6,605 nt of DNA from Bacteroidia bacterium. GTDB lineage: Bacteria > Bacteroidota > Bacteroidia > NS11-12g > UBA9320. Both the position numbers and the translations under genes were made by a program. The DNA is taken from contig JAQWZS010000169.1 of NCBI GenBank assembly GCA_029253325.1, positions 1 to 6,605 on the forward strand. Direction: 5' to 3'. Below are positions 1-5,404 of the stretch, piece by piece. Position 1 is the stretch's first letter. Each line of letters begins with the position of its first letter. The notes beneath the pieces are model-generated. The model made no database searches. It was given only the letters and a program-made list of their open reading frames with translations, and was not told where the DNA came from.

Positions 1-2
1 GT

Positions 3-1240
3 AACACTGGCGGTAGCGGGGGACCTCATTTACATTTTGAAATTAGAAATCCCAGTGGACAAAGCACCAACCCACTTTTACATGGCTTAGACATTCAAGA
101 TAAATTGAAACCAGAAATTAAGCGGGTGAGTATATATAAAAGAGATAAGGAGGTTCTATATTCAAAGGGTAACTATCCATACATCACCATCAGCAAATGG
201 GGAGATCAAATCCAAAAAGGGAAAGTGATTAATCTCAAACCAGGAAAGTACAGTTTTGGTGTTTGGGCAAATGAATATTTTACTGATAAAAAGAATGTAC
301 TAGGAGTCAATTATTGCTGGCTTACAGCAAATCGCCAAATGGTGTACTCGTATCAAATTAGTAAGTTTAATTTTTCTCAAGGTAGATTTATCAATGCCCA
401 TATTGATCCTTTTTTGAAATGGAAGGACAAAAAAACATATGTCCGACTATTCAAAGAAAGATTTAACCCTTTGCCTTATTATGCTCAAAAGAACGATGGG
501 AATGTAATTATTGGTGAGGGAGACTCTGTGGTCATGAGGATGTATTTAAAAGATTTTGTGGCTTAGTAGATTCTGTATCGTGGGTGATTTACGGAAATAA
601 AAATGCCAATGATTTGCCACAACCATTTGGGGGTTCTTTTGAAAAAATCAAACGAGTGAAAAATAATACTCGCATTCAATTTTATGAATGGGATATTAAT
701 GTTCCTAAAAAATCAGTCTATCATCCCTTTGACTTCAAACTAAAAATCAAGAATGCTAAAAAAAATATGTTGAGTAAGACGTTGCAGATGCACTACCCAT
801 ATACAGCTCTTCATTCATACATTAATGTGTCGTATAGTGTTCCAGAAAAATGGTTGAGTTATGGATCAAAACTATGTGCTTTTAGCATGGACGGGTCACG
901 TACTTACTACGAGGGAGGAATACTGAACGGAAATGTGCTTACGTTTAAAACCCGTTCTTTAGGAGAATATGCTATTGGATACGATAATAAGGCCCCAATG
1001 ATCGAGGCTGTTAAAGTTGGAAAATCCTACCGATTTAGGGTGAGAGATGATTTAAGTGGTGTAAAAAAAATCACCTGTTCTATTGATGATAAATGGATAT
1101 TAGCAGAATATGAACCAAAGACAAATACAGTAAGTGGGAGTATCCCAAACTGGATTAAACCAGGAACTTATAATTTCAAATTGATTGTAGAGGATGCTAG
1201 GAATAATAAATCACAATTTGAGCAAAAGATTGTTCTTTGA
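3..1240 (+). pseudogene. M23 family metallopeptidase, 5'-truncated by window edge and frameshifted
   Basis: This is the 3' part of a secreted or periplasmic zinc endopeptidase gene of the LytM/M23 family, which cleaves peptidoglycan cross-links. The window opens in frame at base 3, and GGPHLHFEI (bases 18-44) contains the HxH motif that closes the M23 active site. The rest is the long C-terminal extension found in Bacteroidota M23 proteins, including NAHID (near 393-407) and a final Ig-like segment with DDLSG and EYEPKTNT. The frame from base 3 ends at tandem TAG codons (564-569). The homologous protein resumes in the -1 frame as GLVDSVSWVIYGN (from about 560) and runs to TGA at 1240. The resumed frame is closed upstream by TGA at 515-517, so the shift lies between 518 and 563. 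TTG at 105 and GTG at 584 are not real starts. Loss of one base near 554-559 best restores the family-like pattern DFVG. A genuine lesion, a sequencing error or programmed frameshifting are all possible. The family call is firm; the gene's functional status is not. Confidence 0.8.
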
Positions 1241-1255
1241 TAATCCAACTTTCAA

Positions 1256-1263
1256 TAATTTTG
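1256..1263 (+). promoter_or_regulatory. Bacteroidota -7 promoter element of bcp
   Basis: TAATTTTG matches the Bacteroidota sigma-factor -7 consensus TAnnTTTG exactly and ends 10 bases before the bcp ATG. Candidate -33 TTG motifs lie at 1230-1232 (23-base spacing) and 1237-1239 (16-base spacing), both inside the end of the upstream M23 gene. This is the only promoter in the window with a plausible -33 partner. It implies a leader of only a few bases. The match is seen directly; its use as a promoter is inferred. Confidence 0.65.
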
Positions 1264-1273
1264 TTAAACTATT

Positions 1274-1729
1274 ATGAGCAACATAAAACAAGGAGACAAG
1301 GCACCAGAATTTAAGGGAGTCAATCAAAATGGAGATGCAGTTTCGCTTTCAAGCTATGCAGGCAAGAAATTAGTGCTTTATTTTTATCCAAAGGATGATA
1401 CTCCTGGATGTACTGCTGAGGCCTGTAATTTGAAAGACAATTACAATCAGCTTTTGAGTGAAGGGTATGCAATATTAGGGGTCAGCCCAGACAATGAAAA
1501 AAAGCATCAAAAGTTTATCGATAAGTATGATTTGCCTTTTGATCTGCTTGCGGATACCGAAAAAGAAACATGTGAAATGTTTGGAGTATGGGTTCAAAAA
1601 AGCATGTATGGCAGAGAATATATGGGAGTAGCACGTACTACTTTTATTATTGACGAAAATGGAATTGTAGAAGAAGTAATTTCTAAAGTCAAGACTAAGG
1701 AGCATACCGCTCAGATTCTAAAAGCATAA
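1274..1729 (+). CDS. bcp: Thioredoxin-dependent thiol peroxidase (PrxQ/Bcp)
   Basis: This cytoplasmic peroxiredoxin of the BCP/PrxQ subfamily reduces hydrogen peroxide and organic hydroperoxides using electrons from thioredoxin. The 151-residue length is normal for the family. The active-site loop DDTPGCTAEAC carries the peroxidatic Cys46 and, five residues on, the resolving Cys51 of the atypical 2-Cys class. Thr43 and Pro44 of the PxxxT/SxxC-type site and Arg121 in the GVARTTF segment complete the usual catalytic set. Cys100 is an additional cysteine. The ATG at 1274 places the usual short N-terminal stretch before the GDKAPEF motif. A -7 promoter element lies just upstream, so the gene need not depend on transcription from the M23 gene. 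It converges on ssb, and its stop codon overlaps the terminator's A/T tract. I am confident of the call. Confidence 0.95.
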   Translation: MSNIKQGDKAPEFKGVNQNGDAVSLSSYAGKKLVLYFYPKDDTPGCTAEACNLKDNYNQLLSEGYAILGVSPDNEKKHQKFIDKYDLPFDLLADTEKETCEMFGVWVQKSMYGREYMGVARTTFIIDENGIVEEVISKVKTKEHTAQILKA

Positions 1730-1757
1730 AAAAAACCACTCGCTCAGCGAGTGGTTT
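1728..1757 (-). terminator. Intrinsic terminator of ssb, possibly bidirectional with bcp
   Basis: Arms AAACCACTCGC (1733-1743) and GCGAGTGGTTT (1747-1757) form a perfect 11-bp stem around a three-base loop. Read leftward from ssb, the stem is followed by a T8 tract (complement of A at 1728-1735), the classical form, 21 bases past the ssb stop. Read rightward from bcp, it is followed only by GTAATTT, so termination there is probably weaker. The ssb-side T tract overlaps the TAA of bcp. Confidence 0.85.
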
Positions 1758-1778
1758 GTAATTTAAAGAGAAATTATC

Positions 1779-2144
1779 TTAGAAAGGGATTTCTTCTGTT
1801 TTACTTTGATTTTTTGGGGTTAAAATTAAAAAATCAGAAGTGACAATTTCAGTAATGTAACGTTTGTTGCCTTCTTTGTCATCCCAACTTCGGTTGGTTA
1901 ATTTTCCTTCCACAAGTATTTCTTTACCCTTAGTAAGTAGTTCTTCCATTAGAGATGCTGTTTTGCCCCATGCAACAATGTTGTGCCATTGAGTGTCTTG
2001 TACTTTTTCTCCTTTTTGATTTTTGTAAATCTCATTCGTAGCAAGTGTAAATTTAGCTACTTTTCTTCCTCCGTCGAGTTCTTTGATTTCAGGGTTCATT
2101 CCTAGGTTTCCGATCAATTGTACTTTGTTTTTTAATGCGTTCAT
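1779..2144 (-). CDS. ssb: Single-stranded DNA-binding protein (SSB)
   Basis: SSB coats single-stranded DNA during replication, recombination and repair, and its acidic C-terminal tip recruits partner enzymes. The 121-residue protein has one OB fold over roughly residues 3-110: NKVQLIGNLG at the first strand, then KFTLATNE, DTQWHNIVAWGK and EGKLTNRSW, all typical of bacterial SSB. The C-terminus, EEIPF, is a recognisable version of the conserved tip (DDIPF in E. coli). The linker before it is only about ten residues, so this is a compact form, as found in many Bacteroidota SSB proteins; E. coli SSB has a long disordered linker. The ATG at 2144 starts directly before the conserved NALKNKVQLIGNLG. 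The gene stands alone, facing bcp, with a strong terminator downstream. No exact -7 element lies upstream; the closest is a one-mismatch TCACTTTG at 2240-2247, which I did not annotate. Another chromosomal ssb paralogue may exist elsewhere. Confidence 0.95.
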   Translation of the reverse strand: MNALKNKVQLIGNLGMNPEIKELDGGRKVAKFTLATNEIYKNQKGEKVQDTQWHNIVAWGKTASLMEELLTKGKEILVEGKLTNRSWDDKEGNKRYITEIVTSDFLILTPKNQSKTEEIPF

Positions 2145-2275
2145 AATAATTGTTAAGTGTTTAAATTGTTTTGTTTAGTGTCCCTTGCGAGACGATTATT
2201 ATATTTAGTTAATTCTATTGCTCCTTTCGAACAACACTACAAAGTGAATGTATGGTCCAAATAATATCACTACTT

Positions 2276-2343
2276 TAAGTACTTACTTACGTTTATAATC
2301 GCTTGTAAGCACTTGCAAGCAATTTAATTAACTAATAATTAGT
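2276..2343. repeat. Cluster of short palindromes and a tandem decamer, ssb-tonB intergenic region
   Basis: No gene is seen in 2145-2439. Inside it lie TAAGTACTTA (2276-2285, perfect 10-bp palindrome), CTTGTAAGCA followed directly by CTTGCAAGCA (2302-2321, tandem decamer with one mismatch, the second copy containing the palindrome CTTGCAAG), TTAATTAA (2324-2331), and ACTAAT-A-ATTAGT (2331-2343, 6-bp arms). It could be an operator region, part of the ssb leader, or chance in AT-rich DNA. The repeats are seen directly; no function is assigned. Confidence 0.4.
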
Positions 2344-2386
2344 CGATTATGCTTATTCAAATAAGTAGTGCATAATTTTTATAAGC

Positions 2387-2419
2387 AAAAAAAATCCCCT
2401 TGCTTCTGCAAGGGGATTT
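2387..2419 (-). terminator. Intrinsic terminator of tonB
   Basis: Arms AAATCCCCTTGC (2392-2403) and GCAAGGGGATTT (2408-2419) form a perfect 12-bp stem with a four-base loop. Read leftward, the stem runs into a T8 tract (complement of A at 2387-2394). It begins 20 bases beyond the tonB stop codon. This is a textbook rho-independent terminator and isolates tonB from the ssb upstream region. Confidence 0.9.
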
Positions 2420-2439
2420 GTGATATTTGATGGTGAAAT

Positions 2440-3117
2440 TTAAAATATTTGGAATTTTACGGGTATTCTAAATCGCATGTTTACCGATTTGTCACGCTGC
2501 TTTGCTGGACGCCATCTGCCAGAAGTCAACTTGATTACTCGCATGGCTTCATCTTCTAGACCAAATCCTTTCTTTCTCCCTAAGATAGTTACATCTCGAA
2601 CTCTTCCACTTTTGTCAACTACAAACATGACATTTACTGTACCCTGCATGTCATTTTCTAATGCCATTGGTGGGAATGTGATGTTTTCTGCAATAAAACG
2701 TTGTAGACCAGCATCTCCGCCAGGGAAGGACGCTTTTTCAGATACATCAAAGATTTCAAAAACCTCATTTGTCTCTTCAGGTTCTTCCTCCTCTTGCTCA
2801 TATAAATCCATCTCCGTATCCTGATCAATCTCATTGTCTTCAATCTCAGGTTGATCCTCTTCGATTTCTTCGTCGTCTTCTACCACTTCAATTTCTGGTG
2901 GAGGTGGAGGTGGAGGTGGTTTTTTTTCTTGAACAGTGTTTTCCATAACAACCAAGTCTTCTTCGATGATGATGTTTTCTAATTGGTCTGGCCTATCATC
3001 ATATATGGTATATGAGAAGGCTCCAAAAACTACCAACAATGAGAATGCTAGTCCAGTTAGGAAGAAGTCAATTCTTTTGTTTTTGACTTCAGGTTTTGGA
3101 TACTTTTTAATTTCCAT
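2440..3117 (-). CDS. tonB: Energy transducer TonB
   Basis: TonB couples the inner-membrane proton motive force, via ExbB/ExbD, to TonB-dependent transporters in the outer membrane. The 225-residue protein shows the Bacteroidota arrangement. A short basic cytoplasmic start (MEIKKYPKPE) is followed by one membrane anchor at about residues 18-38. A periplasmic linker follows, with eight consecutive prolines (67-74) and a strongly acidic stretch (about 75-116) rich in Glu and Asp. The C-terminal TonB domain (about 128-225) includes FPGG (131-134), the GTVNVMFVVDKSGRV strand region and RWRPAK near residue 201. The acidic linker replaces the Lys-Pro/Glu-Pro linker of proteobacterial TonB. The gene follows vanZ after 39 bases but has its own -7 element and a strong terminator, so it can be transcribed alone. 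No exbB/exbD or receptor gene is nearby, and its partner transporter cannot be inferred. Confidence 0.95.
   Translation of the reverse strand: MEIKKYPKPEVKNKRIDFFLTGLAFSLLVVFGAFSYTIYDDRPDQLENIIIEEDLVVMENTVQEKKPPPPPPPPEIEVVEDDEEIEEDQPEIEDNEIDQDTEMDLYEQEEEEPEETNEVFEIFDVSEKASFPGGDAGLQRFIAENITFPPMALENDMQGTVNVMFVVDKSGRVRDVTILGRKKGFGLEDEAMRVIKLTSGRWRPAKQRDKSVNMRFRIPVKFQIF
2897..2920 (-). repeat. Hexanucleotide repeat encoding the TonB polyproline run
   Basis: GGTGGA occurs three times in a row and then as GGTGGT, giving alternating CCA/CCT proline codons on the coding strand. A run of eight T (A8 in the mRNA, encoding part of Glu-Lys-Lys) abuts it at 2920-2927. Slippage of the hexamer would keep the frame and change the proline count; slippage in the A8 tract would break it. 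Confidence 0.7.
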
Positions 3118-3130
3118 GAGAATTGTGTTT

Positions 3131-3138
3131 CAAAATTA
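3131..3138 (-). promoter_or_regulatory. -7 promoter element of tonB
   Basis: On the minus strand this reads TAATTTTG, an exact TAnnTTTG match and the same octamer as at bcp. It ends 13 bases before the tonB ATG, in the 39-base gap after vanZ. No clear TTG/TTTG -33 motif is seen at the expected distance. Promoter use is inferred. Confidence 0.6.
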
Positions 3139-3156
3139 ACGTAAAATATTTATACC

Positions 3157-3561
3157 TTAATTACCTTTCTTCTGAAAAGGTAAATACTTTTTTAATAACG
3201 GAAGCATATTTTGAGTTATTGTCAAGAGCATAGTGCCTAAAATACAGCCCATCGTATTTGCAATCATGTCATCGATTTCAAAACTTCGACCATTATTCAA
3301 AGCACTTTGTAAGAATTCTATAAGAACTCCGTATATGATTCCTGAAATGAGTATAATGACTTTATTTTTTTGAGTTAAATTTTCATTACTCAACGCCCAT
3401 AGCTGAACAAAAAAAAAGTAAAGAGTCAAGTGAATGATTTTGTCTAAACCTAAAAGACTCTGAAAAGAGAAGGGTTTAAAAATAGCTGCAGGCAATAAAC
3501 AAGAACTAGCTATAAAAGCGGTCCAGATTATGGCAAATATTTGTGCTCGATTGAGCTTCAC
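3157..3561 (-). CDS. VanZ family membrane protein
   Basis: This small inner-membrane protein belongs to the VanZ-like family. Members are widespread and mostly uncharacterised; the founding VanZ contributes to teicoplanin resistance, but that cannot be transferred here. At 134 residues it has about four predicted hydrophobic segments, near residues 7-27, 42-58, 67-86 and 98-117. Family motifs are present: DKIIH (40-44) at the second helix, E82 and Q85 in IEFLQ, and GRSFEIDDMIANTMG (91-105), the conserved R-x(n)-D-x(n)-N-x(2)-G block. The start is GTG at 3561; no ATG lies at a sensible position, and the upstream codons before the gcvH stop contain no better start. It lies 11 bases after gcvH, which suggests co-transcription with accD-gcvH. 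From memory, a gcvH-vanZ-tonB order recurs in Bacteroidota. The family call is good; the biological role is unknown. Confidence 0.85.
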   Translation of the reverse strand: MKLNRAQIFAIIWTAFIASSCLLPAAIFKPFSFQSLLGLDKIIHLTLYFFFVQLWALSNENLTQKNKVIILISGIIYGVLIEFLQSALNNGRSFEIDDMIANTMGCILGTMLLTITQNMLPLLKKYLPFQKKGN

Positions 3562-3572
3562 AAAAGCTATCT

Positions 3573-3953
3573 TTATTGACCAATGAGCGACTTGTATGCG
3601 TCAGCATCCATCAACCCATCGATTTCAGACATGTCAGATGCTTTAATTTTTACCATCCAACCTTCTTCATATGGAGACTCATTGACACTCTCTGGAGCAT
3701 CTTCAAGATTTGTATTGATAGCAACAATCTCTCCACTGATCGGCATAAACAAGTCTGATACAGTTTTTACCGCCTCGATTGTCCCAAATACTTCATCTTG
3801 GCTAAGGGTTTCTCCTTCGGTTTCAATTTCTACAAATACAATATCTCCTAACTCACTTTGTGCAAATTCAGTTACTCCAATTGTTGCAACATCACCATCC
3901 ATAGACACCCATTCGTGCTCTTTTGTGTATTTTAAATTTTCAGGGAAATTCAT
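3573..3953 (-). CDS. gcvH: Glycine cleavage system H protein
   Basis: GcvH is the lipoylated shuttle of the glycine cleavage complex. It carries the aminomethyl intermediate from the P protein to the T protein and is reoxidised by the L protein. The 126-residue length is typical. The chain opens with NLKYTKEHEWV, a family signature, and contains GVTEFAQSELGDIVFVE and the lipoyl attachment site GTIEAVKTVSD with Lys63. Near the end, ESVNESPYEEGWMVKIK is the conserved segment. I chose the ATG at 3953: the open frame continues up to an ATG at 4007, but those 18 extra residues are not found in GcvH proteins and would overlap the end of accD. With the chosen start the gap after accD is 19 bases and an operon is likely. 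gcvP, gcvT and the lipoylation genes are not in the window. Confidence is high. Confidence 0.95.
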   Translation of the reverse strand: MNFPENLKYTKEHEWVSMDGDVATIGVTEFAQSELGDIVFVEIETEGETLSQDEVFGTIEAVKTVSDLFMPISGEIVAINTNLEDAPESVNESPYEEGWMVKIKASDMSEIDGLMDADAYKSLIGQ

Positions 3954-3972
3954 TTTTTTATCAATTAAGTTT

Positions 3973-4842
3973 TTATTGTGTTTTAGCCATTCTTTTATGC
4001 GTTCCAAATATATTAAGAACGTTATGTATTTTTTGCTTTAAGTCTTTTCTTTCTACAATGAAATCAACAAACCCTTTTTCTTGTAAAAATTCAGATCGTT
4101 GAAATCCTTCAGGAAGATCTTTGCCAATCGTTTCTTTAATAACTCGTGGCCCTGCAAATCCAATCAATGCTTTTGGTTCCGCAATATTTACATCACCAAG
4201 CATGGCAAATGAAGCAGTTATCCCTCCAGTTGTTGGGTCGGTGAGTACAGATATGTAGGGGAGTTTTTCTTCTGCTAAAAGAGCAAGTTTTACAGATGTC
4301 TTAGCCATTTGCATGAGTGAAAAAGCAGCTTCCATCATACGAGCTCCACCACTTTTTGATATGATAATCATTGGGATTTTTAGTTCAATAGCCTTATCGA
4401 TAGCTCGGGCAATTTTTTCTCCCACAACAGATCCCATTGAACCCCCGATGAATGCAAAATCCATAACTGCCATGGATACTTTTAAACCATTGATTTTACC
4501 AACAGCTGTTCTTACAGCATCTGTTAAACCACTTTTAGCTTTGGAGGCTTTGACTCGATCTGGGTAGGTTTTTGTGTCCTCAAATTTTAACGGATCACCT
4601 GAGCTCAGATCCACATCCAATTCCTTGAATTTACCCTCATCAAAAAGAATGGCAAAATATTCTCTTGATCCAATTCGTTCATGATGACCACAGTTTGGGC
4701 ACACACACAAATTCAACTCAAATTCCTTTGTACTGGTTGGATTTTTGCATTGTTTGCACTTATACCAAAGACCGTCTGGGGTAGGTTTTTTGTCCTTTGT
4801 TTCTGTTCGAATTCCTTCTGTTGCTCGCTTAAACCAACTCAT
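3973..4842 (-). CDS. accD: Acetyl-CoA carboxylase carboxyltransferase subunit beta
   Basis: AccD pairs with AccA to form the carboxyltransferase of acetyl-CoA carboxylase. It transfers the carboxyl group from biotin on AccB to acetyl-CoA, giving malonyl-CoA, the committed step of fatty acid synthesis. The 289 residues match the usual length. The N-terminal zinc ribbon has Cys29 and Cys32 (CKQC) and Cys48 and Cys51 (CPNC), with one extra cysteine at 46. The crotonase-like domain follows, with GGSMGS (133-138), SGGARM (164-169), TTGGITASFAMLGD (204-217) and GFAGPRVIKETI (228-239), which build the acyl-CoA site. The protein starts MSWFKR, typical for AccD, at the ATG at 4842. It is the first gene of the leftward block, with a -7 element about 44 bases upstream and gcvH 19 bases downstream. 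accA is not in the window. Confidence is very high. Confidence 0.98.
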   Translation of the reverse strand: MSWFKRATEGIRTETKDKKPTPDGLWYKCKQCKNPTSTKEFELNLCVCPNCGHHERIGSREYFAILFDEGKFKELDVDLSSGDPLKFEDTKTYPDRVKASKAKSGLTDAVRTAVGKINGLKVSMAVMDFAFIGGSMGSVVGEKIARAIDKAIELKIPMIIISKSGGARMMEAAFSLMQMAKTSVKLALLAEEKLPYISVLTDPTTGGITASFAMLGDVNIAEPKALIGFAGPRVIKETIGKDLPEGFQRSEFLQEKGFVDFIVERKDLKQKIHNVLNIFGTHKRMAKTQ

Positions 4843-4886
4843 ATTGAATGCTTTTTTTCATTTCAAATTTTTGCAGTATAGCAAAG

Positions 4887-4894
4887 CAAATGTA
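4887..4894 (-). promoter_or_regulatory. -7 promoter element of accD, within a 12-bp palindrome
   Basis: On the minus strand this reads TACATTTG, an exact TAnnTTTG match, 44 bases before the accD ATG. It lies largely inside AAATGTACATTT (4888-4899), a perfect 12-bp palindrome that could be a repressor site. No clear -33 motif is present. The divergent GNAT promoter element is only 16 bases away. Confidence 0.55.
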
Positions 4895-4910
4895 CATTTT
4901 TTTTAATACC

Positions 4911-4918
4911 TACCTTTG
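4911..4918 (+). promoter_or_regulatory. -7 promoter element of the GNAT gene
   Basis: TACCTTTG is an exact TAnnTTTG match and ends six bases before the ATG at 4925. If transcription starts a few bases downstream, as expected for this element, the mRNA would be leaderless or nearly so. No -33 TTG is visible at the usual spacing. The same octamer precedes galE. Confidence 0.6.
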
Positions 4919-4924
4919 TATTTT

Positions 4925-5365
4925 ATGGATAAAGAAATAATTGTCAAAGTTGCTGATTCCCCTCAATCCATGGAGGCTATTTTCGAAATTCGCAGAACAG
5001 TATTTGTAATCGAACAATCCGTCAGTGAAGAGGAAGAGTATGATGAGTTTGAATCTTCGAGTACGCATCTTTTTGCAACTTGCGACAATCAGGTAGTGGG
5101 TACATGTAGATTTCGCAATACAAGTCTGGGAATTAAATTAGAACGATTTGCTGTAATCAAAGCGTATCGGGCTCAATCTGTTGGTGCATCTTTACTTAAA
5201 GCGGCTTTAGCTTTAGTAGATCATGATCGAATGATTTATTTGCATGCTCAAGTTCAAGTAGTAGAATTTTATAAAAAATATGGATTCGCTCAAGTAGGAG
5301 AGCAATTTGAAGAAGCAGGTATTCAGCATTTCAAAATGATATATTCAGCCGATAATTTGCAATAA
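4925..5365 (+). CDS. GNAT family N-acetyltransferase
   Basis: This is a 146-residue, single-domain acyltransferase of the Gcn5-related superfamily that should use acetyl-CoA; its acceptor is unknown. It resembles the group with an N-terminal RxxVFVxEQ motif (here IRRTVFVIEQ, residues 22-31) and an acidic stretch after it (EEEEYDEFE, 35-43). LERFAV (72-77) forms the central strand. The pyrophosphate-binding motif A is YRAQSVGASLLKAA (81-94), a slightly degenerate form of the usual R/Q-x-x-G-x-G/A. HAQVQVVEFYKKYGF (107-121) is the conserved motif B region, and EEAGIQHFKM closes the domain. The ATG at 4925 is preferred over a TTG nine bases upstream, which lies inside the promoter element. The gene is transcribed divergently from accD, and galE follows after 39 bases with its own -7 element. 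The family call is firm and the substrate unknown. Confidence 0.9.
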   Translation: MDKEIIVKVADSPQSMEAIFEIRRTVFVIEQSVSEEEEYDEFESSSTHLFATCDNQVVGTCRFRNTSLGIKLERFAVIKAYRAQSVGASLLKAALALVDHDRMIYLHAQVQVVEFYKKYGFAQVGEQFEEAGIQHFKMIYSADNLQ

Positions 5366-5388
5366 ATCCTGTTTCATTTTCGTTGACT

Positions 5389-5396
5389 TACCTTTG
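5389..5396 (+). promoter_or_regulatory. -7 promoter element of galE
   Basis: TACCTTTG is an exact TAnnTTTG match, identical to the octamer before the GNAT gene, and ends eight bases before the galE ATG. No -33 TTG lies at a normal distance; the nearest TTTG (5356-5359) is 29 bases away. A very short leader is implied. Confidence 0.6.
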
Positions 5397-5404
5397 CTAA
5401 ACAC

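Noticed and set aside
105..566. Separate gene starting at TTG 105
   Set aside because: The frame is open from base 3 and contains the M23 HxH motif upstream of 105.
584..1240. Separate gene starting at GTG 584
   Set aside because: The sequence continues the M23 extension and the homologous frame is open upstream to 518, so the GTG is an internal valine codon.
2477..2824. Plus-strand open frame opposite tonB
   Set aside because: It is antisense to a clear tonB, with low-complexity Ser-rich translation and no recognisable domain. The same reasoning removes the frames at 2936-3139 and 2658-2843.
3161..3183. Inverted repeat TTACCTTT/AAAGGTAA at the end of vanZ as a terminator
   Set aside because: The 8-bp AT-rich stem with a 7-base loop sits mostly inside the coding sequence and lacks a following T tract in the direction of transcription.
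3954..4007. N-terminal extension of GcvH to an ATG at 4007
   Set aside because: It overlaps the end of accD, and the family begins at the NFPENLKYTKEHEWV segment, giving the ATG at 3953.
3583..4041. Plus-strand open frame opposite gcvH
   Set aside because: It is the complement of a conserved gene and its translation shows no family features. The frames opposite accD (4313-4567, 4681-4881), bcp (1475-1705) and galE (5762-6022, 6119-6346) were rejected likewise.
4916..4924. TTG start for the GNAT gene at 4916
   Set aside because: It lies inside the TACCTTTG promoter element, and an ATG follows nine bases later at a normal position.
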